Of a DNA stretch of 51,540 nt, positions 28,301 to 35,241 are shown one piece after another. Origin of the DNA: Myxococcales bacterium (GTDB taxonomy: Bacteria > Myxococcota_A > UBA9042 > GCA-2863065); contig JADMJS010000211.1 in NCBI GenBank assembly GCA_018780435.1, positions 1 to 51,540 on the forward strand, read 5' to 3'. A program made the translations under genes and the position numbers. Below the pieces are notes generated by a model that worked only from the letters and a program-made list of their open reading frames with translations, was not told the DNA's origin and searched no databases. How positions within the stretch are numbered: the stretch's first letter is position 1; the number at the start of each line of letters is the position of its first letter.

Positions 28301-30778
28301 AGCAGCGGTGACGTCGCCGTCACGTCGTACGTGCTCCCGACGGTGAGCGCCCCCGCGAACGCCCCCGCCACGATCCCGGCGGCGGCTGGGATCACGGGGA
28401 CGTGGTTCCGGGTGGCACCCACGGCCACGAGCGGGCCCATCAGCTTCGGTCAGATTCGCCTCTACAACCGGGCGCTCGGTGGCGCCGAGGCCGGCAGCGT
28501 CGTGCGTCGCACGTGCGACGATCTCGGGTGCAGCGGCAAGGGACGGGTGTGCACCTCGGGCGGTACCAGTGGTTTCCCGATCTGTGGGGGGTGCCTGCCC
28601 GGCTACGCGGCCCCGTCCGGCGTCGCGCCGTTCGGCGAGTGCGTGAAGCTCCGGACCTGGGGGGATCCCTGCCAGATCGATGCGCAGTGTACCGACGGGA
28701 TGTGTCGGGATGGGACGTGCCGGTCACCGAGTGTCAACGCCGACTGCACGGCGAAGTGCTTGGCCAAGGGGCGCGAGTGCGTCGTCCGACAGTACTACTC
28801 CAATGTGGCGACCTCCAATGACTACACCCAGTGTTCGGCGACCTGCCTGATGTACTACACGAGCCCAGCGGAGGGCGCGGACTGCGTGTGGACGCCGATC
28901 CAGGCCGGCGGTCAGGGCTGCCGACACGACCTCGCGTGCGAATCGGGTGTGTGCATTCAAAGCGAGTCCCCTTATCCGAACGATCCCAACGGCAGACTGT
29001 GGGACACGGGCCAGAGGGCCGACGATCGGGACAAGTTGTATTGGGAGGATTGCACCTTCCCAGCGGGCCGGGCGACCCCTCACTTCGCGACGCCGCCGCA
29101 GATCGATAATTCGAGCATCCCGAACTTGTGCGACACGACCGGTTATGGCCGGTGTTTGGCGCCGTCGGCGGCGACATGTGAGGAGGAGCATCGCGTCGCG
29201 ACCGTCGCGAGCCGTAAAGGGAGCGCCGGCGAGCCGCTCTACGAATGCGGCAAGTGCGGCGGTGGGACGTTCACCGGGGCCGACGGGAAGGCGCAGCCGC
29301 TCTACGTGGAACGCATGCGCTTCGGGTCCTTCCGCGCCACGACTCTCGGCGGCTTGGCCCAAGGGGTCCTCGGCAAACCCGAGGGCGCGGTGGTGACCCC
29401 GGCCGACATCGCCAAGATGATCACGCTGGGAGTCGGCGTGGACTTGATCCGGTGCATCACGGAGGAGGACTACCGCGTCGAGCTCAGGCGACAGTTGCTG
29501 CGCAAGTACGATCTCGGTCACGAGAAGGGCTGGGCCAACTACGTGCCCAGCTACTTCGAATACGAGTTCGTCACCGATCCACACTTCAACTACCCCGTAT
29601 GCGCTCCGAACCAGTTCCCGGACGGGACGCAGTGCCCACCGCCGGGCACCGATCCCGCACAAGCGGACTTCTTCTGCGCGAGCGGGTTCTGCGCGCGGGA
29701 CACGGGTGTGTGCGAGGAGGGCTACGGCCGTCTCGAAGAGACGGAGGCCGCCGACCGGCGCGACGAAGGTGAGGGAGACAGCAGCGCGGGCGCGCTCGAC
29801 CTCATTCAGACGAACAACACCACGATGGAGATGAAGAAGGTCAAGAGCGGCACTCTCGCGGAGAGCGACAAGCAGACCCGCGCCTACACCTTCAACGCGC
29901 GCTTCGCGAACACGCTCAAGTTCTTCGGTGCATCGCAAGATGTGATGTCGATCCGGGCCTCGCTCACGGGCGTGATGGATGGCGACAAGTCGGGCACCTA
30001 TGACGCGTCGATCACCCTCTTCGGCATCTCACAGCCGAACCCGCCGGCTCCGGCGCTCGGCTGCAAGGACCTGGAGTGGGTCGACGGCAAGATGACGCAG
30101 ACGGGGAGTGGCCTGTGTGAGCCCGTCAAGCCCGACGCCGTCGCCATGCTCGCGCCGACGACGACGGTGTGTGCGCCAGCCCCCGGTGGCTGCGAGGAGG
30201 ACCCGTACAAGGGAACGGCGCTCAAGAAGTTCAAGGAGAAGGGGCCGCTCTGCCGTCGGCAGATCTTCATGGCAGGTCCCGTCCCCATCACGGTCGAGAT
30301 CGGGGTGACCATCGATGTCTGTTTCGGCTACGGCGTGACCATCGATCCCGACACGATGGAGGCCGGCTTCCAGATCCAGCCATCCCTGGGCGTAGGTCTC
30401 GAGGTGAAGGGTGGCGTCGGCGGCGGCCTCGGACCGCTCTTCGAAGTCTTCGCCGGCGTTAGAGCCTCCATCACCATCGTGGAGATCGCCTTCCCCATCA
30501 AGTGGGCGTTCCAGATGAAGAAGATCCTCGAGGACGCCGTCGGAGAGGCCATCCAGAACATGTACGAGATCACCTTCTCTCGAACGGTGTCCGCCGAACT
30601 GACGGTCCTGAAGGTCAAGCTGGGCGTCTTCGCAGAGATGGCGGTGGCCGTATTCCTGAAGCTCGAGTGGGAGTTCCCCATCTTCAGCCTCCCCGGCCTG
30701 AAGTTCGCGTGGGAGCTCTCCAGCAGCGAGCTCGACCGGAAGAAGATCGACCTGCAGCACAAGACGGCGAATCAGTAG
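19322..30778 (+). CDS. Giant multidomain surface protein (RCC1-like, Cys modules, lectins)
   Basis: The 3818-aa product has an N-terminal hydrophobic stretch ending in AAWGC (Cys 43), a slightly atypical lipobox; the start may be 19322 or, for a shorter signal, 19415. RCC1-like propeller repeats occupy about 93-347 and 457-747, split by a first Cys module. From about 750 to 2215 come about 18 further CGxDGCGGxCGxC modules with other Cys-rich insertions. A somatomedin-B-like unit (CQCDAACVDRGDCCEDY) is near 2160-2190. Two or three LamG/jelly-roll domains follow (2250-3057); the first contains an SUEL/rhamnose-lectin-like insert at about 2360-2467 (CVGKSTCVYTLPPPPACLGG). EGF-like Cys clusters lead to a Cys-free, Gly- and Val-rich C-terminus (3570-3818) of no known family. 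It is probably an adhesive or ligand-binding surface fibre. The next gene starts nine bases later. Confidence 0.88.
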   Translation: MTPISTCNPCVPGSAKPHQARTASRPRVTGWMTALGLLAAWGCSDQPLEALTDAQSVEGAEVNLGARTDADGPPLGTVTAALEACSVVGVGTSPPSGLTDVVSLAVGPTGSFYAVRSDNVLRVWGSAPPGVADNTSGVRAVAASDSVTVVLKTDGTVTSHAWDNSFGQTTVPAGTTGVVQVAAGVDAAYALRSDGTVQAWGQNSSGFQNITRAKAATGITAITANGYLAAGLKADGTVQVFLDTFNFSSYAPIGTATGVTQVVAMEDGFVALKGDGTLVSWPSSMSRKPPAALNGVHRLVSNGYHACAIKYSGKVVCWGADVAGLASVTSASDVWLVAIGRYGDTALYAQCPGCKAVPPSGCCDGDTLRVCSGSAIETTSCAAATCGANASASAYTCDTAGGSAPSLMPRSCPDYVCIPSCVGKGCGDDGCGGSCGTCPNGTTCDEGTGTCPVAALPATCDTLAIDLATSTAIPWTGGSTAAIVDYEVGIDYVLALRADGTVSLAGTAPGTLATAISGGTLTGVKAIAAGSWHALFVMADGSVRAYGDDTKCTPQALENIPTGVGPAVAVAAGDTQSYLLTSDGRTYAWGFNGPLLAVTGANNKSGFKAIAAAANMVIGLMNDGTVTSFREDVFPPTSLGSAKGIATDGYNYYALKADGALVAWGNVAPLKPALTITGFASAIGGGPHAFVALDGQGVIKTYGARDADFATRTKLDALLQTAKTNQVRGYSNLALGDKLMVVTRCPAACGSITVQGCCNDGALRTCNVADGTFSSTPCASGCGWTAAGFACTAAPLTTPLQPVAACLPECIPQCSGKNCGPDGCGGICGSCGATETCNPSGVCECVKLCAASNGCGSDGCGGTCGTCTGNGVCQAFGTPAPVGDPRTDPNLFFRVCQCVPDCTGKDCGPDGCGGSCGVEGDANPTCVAIDDFATYSCNQATGYKCACNAAKGCEGKTCGSDGCGGTCGTCSGSSECSCTDSLKKCQLLGKPNGSCLCTPDCTGKQCGSAASNADGCGGACWGELPYQSTLTLSEICAKSNNGWNAPQSYCDDATNTCKCTPKCQTADGVPHQCGNDGCGGTCGTCPGANDYCDYHPFKGTQLCQCVPQCDGKTCGPDGCGGTCPGCGPFDSCNEATGQCIACVPQCSGKTCGPDGCGGSCGSCPEQYACEPNGTCGACTPACSSKQCGDDGCGGKCGSCESDQFTKRTCVEYRDPFTSKVWAAQCNAKPICQRQCDGGKNCGPDYCGGVCGVCLGKDQCVDATTGVPTNGPGVCNCKTTCNELGSDIPEGQSECGQDGCGGTCGQCADGGLCVAKTFQYSISGQTISYQKRVCAPSCAAQCKAAGRECGKLPGATGLCTFAECGPPESSLNGNGQYCTPEGKIRWKGCPNTPLGGCCAGETFRTCTEIAPGVRAEKSVDCIGQNQQCTWRNYGVIKGKIVQSGFQCSPTVEATPATETRACPGEPVCVPKCDGRQCGSDGCGGSCGTCGAGESCNQRSGKCGLDVCGKLVTAQLDADGKPGACCAAIDTLITCETKTSAFKLEYCTKGCVSGRAADGSITPMCFTSAKDAVGLNECPAGLGCFPKCNGKNCGSDGCGGTCGTCGAGDTCTTAGQCCTPKCTAGTCGQPDGCGGTCPDTCPAGAYCDSYSFTTVWEKQNYQRRIPVYACSPGTDQCKAQGITEGGCCAGALAHTCSASATPQAQNCGSGEYCRFSKTHGRYMCVTSKQLQQYQKFPSSQLLGLYLLPDNFVMEDPSGKYPRICPATVPCTPSCSGRNCGDDGCGGSCGTCAAGGYCDPLEGLCYARADAYSPFEGCCDAKTGNLKKSVFVSGVYDWVEKPSSVSRVDATCAAGTCGWNAAKGEYGCNTSGASAPGNSPPKACPCEPKCAGKVCGDDGCGGTCGPACPAGKVCGDGACVTCNSDADCPTGKKCSPDRTQCYVAECAGKPCGVDQLGQSCGQCAGSTFCTAQGTCAPNPSCESVSWFGACLGETLYYCAGANKVVSEDCTKASPAGKCGWNPGLGAYSCGTSGGADPSGTHPIAYPSTTTSATPPTSCSTFNQCNKQVFTPEFCNDRPDGCGGWCASTCHLFSPKGVAFGSWGPYWGEVSIIKHFAAGAGSLWVGESRPANVDLHLMGSRRELTGFCGASHHSGVSLCGRNEPIWGGWLCQCDAACVDRGDCCEDYLLACACGNGVCDSGESCSTCGADCGACPAPPTSPPWASPSAVSASLTGNRAIAADVDALVPADAAPPRDGLLAYVPGPASLWGAAARTGLLGTGATKPGGSTATTPGVQGVAMRFGNAAQSAPSFGTHRVVLPGRVPRVEPGAKNLAQDGYSVALWLRVPTTAPASELPMAWLTAAEGAAEHHCVAGRPGDAAIGLKCTTPGTSIQRVSAFVGESGTDFAPGGIACLHIERARASATCSDAAVTGLLDSACVGKSTCVYTLPPPPACLGGAPADVMVRYECAAKLDRGLSLTVSSAADGGGLRFGNGDVGTDLKAPTSVRDGVWHHVVVTFASFYPNGTAGDFGLTSVYVDGVLSAQSSDRVRLGAGGFFDEVVLGAGALGAGVGDIDEVFVYGRTLTATEVARLRTKRDLGLLRVWPPVSAEHVVQHRQGVSAGSTTTAVTVNPRVHEVAEWRALVPATTYDHAQPDPDLSSLSKFTLAGWVRANTATPGTLIALWSGTTLEARIDRTSECAGLGLSAQVGSGSPLGGSACGHGLRTGAWQFVALVRDGTTQSLWLDGALVAQQTGAAPTALFAGNDPRRFSTGPGVALGWAGLFGRALTPSELERVRRPGPVVWMDGASWTDAGAYRLRDFGGLSNFTGASTSQEPLVRSSTGATVTIAPKSLGPIELGGGGQAPHEVLIPAEGRTGTTTASGVRPFSWVTRVNVGANPPASGIPLLTHATAAAGSWTPRLVADLVCSRSSGVLICNTRLVAQLGNGAYVQWLSEKRSAPVSGSQAVAVDVSLSWDGVAPTWSLASTDAPFSLGAAPASSGDVAVTSYVLPTVSAPANAPATIPAAAGITGTWFRVAPTATSGPISFGQIRLYNRALGGAEAGSVVRRTCDDLGCSGKGRVCTSGGTSGFPICGGCLPGYAAPSGVAPFGECVKLRTWGDPCQIDAQCTDGMCRDGTCRSPSVNADCTAKCLAKGRECVVRQYYSNVATSNDYTQCSATCLMYYTSPAEGADCVWTPIQAGGQGCRHDLACESGVCIQSESPYPNDPNGRLWDTGQRADDRDKLYWEDCTFPAGRATPHFATPPQIDNSSIPNLCDTTGYGRCLAPSAATCEEEHRVATVASRKGSAGEPLYECGKCGGGTFTGADGKAQPLYVERMRFGSFRATTLGGLAQGVLGKPEGAVVTPADIAKMITLGVGVDLIRCITEEDYRVELRRQLLRKYDLGHEKGWANYVPSYFEYEFVTDPHFNYPVCAPNQFPDGTQCPPPGTDPAQADFFCASGFCARDTGVCEEGYGRLEETEAADRRDEGEGDSSAGALDLIQTNNTTMEMKKVKSGTLAESDKQTRAYTFNARFANTLKFFGASQDVMSIRASLTGVMDGDKSGTYDASITLFGISQPNPPAPALGCKDLEWVDGKMTQTGSGLCEPVKPDAVAMLAPTTTVCAPAPGGCEEDPYKGTALKKFKEKGPLCRRQIFMAGPVPITVEIGVTIDVCFGYGVTIDPDTMEAGFQIQPSLGVGLEVKGGVGGGLGPLFEVFAGVRASITIVEIAFPIKWAFQMKKILEDAVGEAIQNMYEITFSRTVSAELTVLKVKLGVFAEMAVAVFLKLEWEFPIFSLPGLKFAWELSSSELDRKKIDLQHKTANQ

Positions 30779-30787
30779 GAGGCCGCG

Positions 30788-32854
30788 ATGAAGACGATCC
30801 GATGGATTTCGGCGGTCGCCGTCCTCGCAGGGCTCACGGCGACGCTCGTTTACACTCTCTCCACTCGCGACCCATCGCCTGGGCCGAGCCTCGCGGGCTC
30901 GCCGGCCGTGCCGCCCGCACCGGCTGCCGAGCAGGAGGCACCGCCGGCGACCCAGCCGACGACCGCTGTGGAGACCACCCGGCCGTCCCTCGGGCCACCC
31001 GCGATCCACGGGCGGTACCGGGTCAGCTACGCGATGACCCTGGAGTCCGCGGGCGCGACCGGACAGAAGACGGGAGGGGGTGGGCTCGAGGCCGAGCTGT
31101 CGGTCATGCCCGTCCGCCGAGGCGACGAAGACTGGCTGGTTGGGCGCATCACCTCGGGCCGACTCGACGTCGCGCCGGGGAAGGCGGGGCTCCCAGGAGG
31201 CAGCGCCGGCCTGCCGCAGGTCGTCGGTGAGGTCGCCGCGCGCCGTGCTGCGAACGGCACGCTCAGCGACGTACGCTTCAGCGCGACCTTGCCCACGCCC
31301 GCGCGCGGGACCCTGGAGGCGCTGCTCTACGCGGCGCAGCTGGTGCCGGCGGCAAAGCCCTCGGACGCGGCGTGGGACGGCGTAGAGAACGGTGCCAACG
31401 CCGCCTACCAGACGCGCTACCACCAGACGCCGTCGGGCATCGAGAAGACGTGGAGCACGCCGCCAGCGAGCGGCTCGGAGTCGGCCGCGGCCCCTTATTC
31501 CGAGTCGGGGCGGGCGACGTTCTCGCTGGCTGGCTCGGTCATCACCTCGGTCGCGGCCACTCAATCCGCCAGCGTCGATCTACGCGACGGCGCGGGCGGG
31601 GCCGTTCGATTCGAGGCCACGTTGACGTGGCGCCGTCTCGGGGATGCCGACGAGCCTACGCTCGCGGCCATCGCTCCCGACCGCTTGGAGTCGCTCGACC
31701 GCGAGCGGCTCGTCGAGACCGCCGGGGTCGCTGACACGCCGCGCTCCGCGGGCGACGTGGCCACGCTCGTGGCCCAGGCCGCCAGTGAAGCCAAGGCGGG
31801 AGACTGGCAGGAGCGACATCGGATCGGGCAGCAGTTGGCTGGCGCGATCCGGGCCGATGACGCCACGGCAGCGGAGGTCGCGGCGCACGCGCGGACCGCC
31901 GAGGACGAGCCGGCACGGCGTACGGCTCTGGAAGCTCTGGCGGCCGCAGGGACGCCGGCGGCGCAGTCGGAGCTGGTCGCGCTCTCGGCCGATCGGGGCC
32001 TCGACGCCGCGTTACGTACTCAGGCCTTTGGCGCGGCGACCTTCGTCCGCACGCCGACCGCCGCGTTCATCGAGGGGCTCGAGGCGGCGGCGTACTCGCA
32101 GGACACCGTCGCGATGCCCTCGGCAGCCGCGGTCGCGCTCGCCGCGGCAGTGCGCTGGGATCTGGATTCGCGCGGCGTCGCGTCCTCGCCCGCAGCCGCG
32201 CGTTTCGCCGCCGAGGCCCGACGGCGCTTGGCCCCCGCCGTCACCCCCGGCGAGGAGCCGCGGGAGCAGGAGACGCCGACGACGGGCGACGGCAGCGTGG
32301 CTGGGGGAGGCCAGGAGCCCGCCGAACCCGTGGCTGGCAATCCCACCGAGTCGGTCCCGACCTCGCGTCTCGCTCGGCGCGAGTGGACCCGAGCCGCGGG
32401 TAACGCCGCGCTCCCCGAGCTCGCGCCCGCGCTTGAGGCGCTCCTCACCGATCCGGATGAGTACGTCCGCGCCGCGGCCGCGTTCTCGGCGCGCTTCTAC
32501 GAGCCGGGACCGCTGGTCTCGGCGCTGGCGGACATCGCGCAGAACGACGACTCCATCTTGGTCCGGGAGGCCGTCGCCGGGGCCTGTCAGTACCTCGGGC
32601 CCGGTCCTTGCGAGACGCTCGTACGGAAGGCGATCGTCTTCGACAAGAGCGAGCACGTGCGCCAGTCGTTCGCCTACACGGTCGGGACCTGGCTGCATGA
32701 CGCGCCGGCCATGGCGTCCATCCTCGAAGAGGCCTTGAAAGTCGAGAAGTCCCCGAAGGTGAGCGAGACGCTCTTGAACTACCTGTATCCCGGCCGCGTC
32801 GCCCATCCCTTCCGTGAGATCGGCGGGACGCCGGGGGGAGGTCAGGCGCCATGA
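30788..32854 (+). CDS. Membrane-anchored protein with beta domain and HEAT-like repeats
   Basis: AGGAGG (30777-30782) lies five bases before the ATG. The 688-aa protein opens with a signal anchor (about residues 5-26), then a Pro/Ala/Thr linker to about 75. Residues 77-300 are predicted beta-rich (YRVSYAMTLES, RATFSLAGSVITSVAATQS). Residues 330-675 are Ala-rich helices with HEAT-repeat spacing, such as PDEYVRAAAAFSARF and DSILVREAVAGACQYL. A beta-barrel followed by a helical superhelix is reminiscent of the N-terminal module of vitellogenin-type lipid-transfer proteins, but that is only a fold-level guess. It may be a periplasmic chaperone or anchor for the giant protein encoded just before it. 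The last four bases overlap the next start. Confidence 0.8.
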   Translation: MKTIRWISAVAVLAGLTATLVYTLSTRDPSPGPSLAGSPAVPPAPAAEQEAPPATQPTTAVETTRPSLGPPAIHGRYRVSYAMTLESAGATGQKTGGGGLEAELSVMPVRRGDEDWLVGRITSGRLDVAPGKAGLPGGSAGLPQVVGEVAARRAANGTLSDVRFSATLPTPARGTLEALLYAAQLVPAAKPSDAAWDGVENGANAAYQTRYHQTPSGIEKTWSTPPASGSESAAAPYSESGRATFSLAGSVITSVAATQSASVDLRDGAGGAVRFEATLTWRRLGDADEPTLAAIAPDRLESLDRERLVETAGVADTPRSAGDVATLVAQAASEAKAGDWQERHRIGQQLAGAIRADDATAAEVAAHARTAEDEPARRTALEALAAAGTPAAQSELVALSADRGLDAALRTQAFGAATFVRTPTAAFIEGLEAAAYSQDTVAMPSAAAVALAAAVRWDLDSRGVASSPAAARFAAEARRRLAPAVTPGEEPREQETPTTGDGSVAGGGQEPAEPVAGNPTESVPTSRLARREWTRAAGNAALPELAPALEALLTDPDEYVRAAAAFSARFYEPGPLVSALADIAQNDDSILVREAVAGACQYLGPGPCETLVRKAIVFDKSEHVRQSFAYTVGTWLHDAPAMASILEEALKVEKSPKVSETLLNYLYPGRVAHPFREIGGTPGGGQAP

Positions 32855-35241
32855 TGTGGTTCGACGTCCTTCCTCGGTCCATCACCGAGGCTCATCGTGG
32901 TGTCCGGTCCGCCGGCCGGTCGCGCCCGGCCCTGGCGCTCCTCGGCCCGTGGCTTGTCTGGCTCAGCGTGGGCTGCGGCAGCGACGGCGGAGGTGGCGGT
33001 CCGAGCTGTGGCGCCGGGACGGTCCTGTCCGGCAACGCCTGTGTGCCGGTCACGCCGGACGTGGTCGTGGTGTGCGGGCCCGGGACAGTCGTGCTCGACG
33101 GGGCGTGCGTGCCCGAACCCGGCCCCGACGTCACCGTGACGGACGACCTCCCGCCTACGCCCGACACGGTCGGTCCGGAAGACGACGTGCCGACCGTCGA
33201 AGACACCGGCGAGCCGGAGGACACCGGCGAACCCGAAGACACCGACGAACCGGAGGACACCGGTGCTGCGGACGTGGACCCGGCGGACTCCGCAGAGCCC
33301 GACGACACGGGCCCGGCGGATACCGGCCCGGTCGTGCCCGACTGTCTGCCCAACTGCCTCGGTCGAACGTGTGGCGACGATGGTTGCGAGGGCTCCTGCG
33401 GGAGCTGCGACGACCCTGCGCTGCCCTCCTGCGAACCGCTCACGGGGACGTGCGTCGCCGCGTGCGTGCCGAACTGCAAGGGCAAGTCGTGCGGCGACGA
33501 CGGGTGCGGCGGCGACTGCGGGACCTGTGAAGGCGGCGACACCTGTTCCGGCGTCGGCGTCTGCGTCCCGGCTGCCTGGGGATGCGCCACGGAGCTCTAC
33601 GGCGCGGGCAACGGCTGCGACTGCGCTTGCGGGGCCGCTGACCCGGACTGCCAGCTCCCGGGCCAGCCAACGCTGGGCTGCGGCGCGTTCGAGGAATGTG
33701 ACGCCAGCGGCGTGTGTGCCGCGACGATCCCGGCCAGCTGGACCTGCAGCAAGAGCAAGTACGCTGCCGTAGACGCGTGCGACTGTGGGTGCGGCGCGGT
33801 CGACCCCGACTGTCAGTACGCCCTGCCGGTAGCGGGTTGCGGCGTCGGCGGCACCTGCTCGGCCGCGGGCGCCTGCGTGGCCTGCGTACCCACCTGCGGC
33901 GGAAGGGTCTGCGGCGACGACGGGTGCGGGGGATCGTGCGGCACCTGCTCCGCGCCGACGACGGCGTGCGACGACGGCCAATGTGTCGACCCCTGCGCCG
34001 GACCAGAGCCGCTCGCGTGCAAGGCGTCCGACTGTGGTGACGATGGGTGCGGGGGCTCGTGCGGCGCGTGTGCACCCGGGACGGAGTGCTCGAACGGTGC
34101 GTGCGTGGACACCGCGCCGGAGCCCGATTCGTGTAAGGGGAGCTGTGGGTCCAAGGCGCCCAGCGGCTGCTCCTGCGTCGACGGGTGTGAGTCCAAGTCG
34201 ACGTGTTGCAAGGACTATCAGGCTCAGTGCGGCTGCACCCCCGACTGCGCGGGCAAGTCCTGCGGCAGCGACGGCTGCGGCGGGACCTGCGGTGACTGCG
34301 CGGGCCCGACCCCCTTCTGCACGGCGTCGGGTCAGTGTACGGACGCCTGCACTCCGAAGTGCGCTGGGAAGGAGTGCGGCGACGATGGCTGCGGCGGGAC
34401 GTGCGGCGGCTGCGACGGCGGTTCCTCCTGCGCGGCGGGCGGGCGCTGCGTGCCCGACGCGTGGAAGTGTCATCCCTCCTACTACGGAGACGCGAAGGGC
34501 TGCGACTGCGGCTGCGGCGCCGACGACCCGGACTGTGGGGAGGCAGGGGCGGTCGTCTTCGGGTGCCCGGCCGGGATCGCGTGTGGGAGCGGCGGCACCT
34601 GCGAAGCGACCTTCTGCGGCGCCGACGGTGACTGCGGCGCGGCGTGGTGCACGGGGGCGTGGCCGATGAGCGCCTCGTCCTATGGCGGCGTCTGTGGGCC
34701 ACTCTCTGCCCTGGGGCTCCCCACCGGGTCGCCCTGCCTCTTCGATGCCGCGTGCGCGACCGGGCTCTGTCTCGACGGAGCCTGTCGACACCACTGCGGC
34801 GACGACGGCGACTGCCCGCCCGGCGACATCTGCCTCGCCCTGTCGGTCACCGAAGGTGCCAGCGGCGACTCGCTCGGCTTCATCGGCGCCTGCGTGGCGG
34901 TCCCCGGTAGCGGCGACCCCTGCACCGCCAAGGACTCCTGCGCGACGGACGAGGTCTGTGTGGCGCGGGTCGCCCCGGAGACGCTCGAGCCGCATTACCT
35001 GTGTGAGTTCCAGCCGACGTTGCCGAAGCCCGGTGCTTCCTGCGCCGTGACCAACTGTCCCGACTGGCAGGTCTGCGTCACCCCGACTGCCGGCACGGGT
35101 TCGCCGATCTGCGCGGCCTTCTGCCCGGGCGGGGCCGCCGACTGCCCCAGTGGGTGGACGTGCGCTCAGCGGCCGCTGCACTCGCGCGGAACCAAGGATC
35201 CCTCCGACGACCCGATGGTGCCTGTATGCCTAGCCAAGTAA
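32851..35241 (+). CDS. Cys-rich lipoprotein with acidic tether and somatomedin-B unit
   Basis: The ATG at 32851 overlaps the previous stop (ATGA). The 796-aa product has a long signal region and lipobox (LSVGC), then CGxGTVL...C motifs and an acidic, repetitive tether (PEDTGEPEDT). Six CGDDGCGG-type modules alternate with three copies of a second Cys unit ending CDCGCGAxDPDC, and one somatomedin-B-like unit (CSCVDGCESKSTCCKDY). The C-terminal third has further disulfide-type Cys patterns but no catalytic motif. Its N-terminal layout is shared with the next gene, suggesting that the pair arose by duplication. It is likely exposed on the outer surface with the giant protein. Confidence 0.85.
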   Translation: MMWFDVLPRSITEAHRGVRSAGRSRPALALLGPWLVWLSVGCGSDGGGGGPSCGAGTVLSGNACVPVTPDVVVVCGPGTVVLDGACVPEPGPDVTVTDDLPPTPDTVGPEDDVPTVEDTGEPEDTGEPEDTDEPEDTGAADVDPADSAEPDDTGPADTGPVVPDCLPNCLGRTCGDDGCEGSCGSCDDPALPSCEPLTGTCVAACVPNCKGKSCGDDGCGGDCGTCEGGDTCSGVGVCVPAAWGCATELYGAGNGCDCACGAADPDCQLPGQPTLGCGAFEECDASGVCAATIPASWTCSKSKYAAVDACDCGCGAVDPDCQYALPVAGCGVGGTCSAAGACVACVPTCGGRVCGDDGCGGSCGTCSAPTTACDDGQCVDPCAGPEPLACKASDCGDDGCGGSCGACAPGTECSNGACVDTAPEPDSCKGSCGSKAPSGCSCVDGCESKSTCCKDYQAQCGCTPDCAGKSCGSDGCGGTCGDCAGPTPFCTASGQCTDACTPKCAGKECGDDGCGGTCGGCDGGSSCAAGGRCVPDAWKCHPSYYGDAKGCDCGCGADDPDCGEAGAVVFGCPAGIACGSGGTCEATFCGADGDCGAAWCTGAWPMSASSYGGVCGPLSALGLPTGSPCLFDAACATGLCLDGACRHHCGDDGDCPPGDICLALSVTEGASGDSLGFIGACVAVPGSGDPCTAKDSCATDEVCVARVAPETLEPHYLCEFQPTLPKPGASCAVTNCPDWQVCVTPTAGTGSPICAAFCPGGAADCPSGWTCAQRPLHSRGTKDPSDDPMVPVCLAK

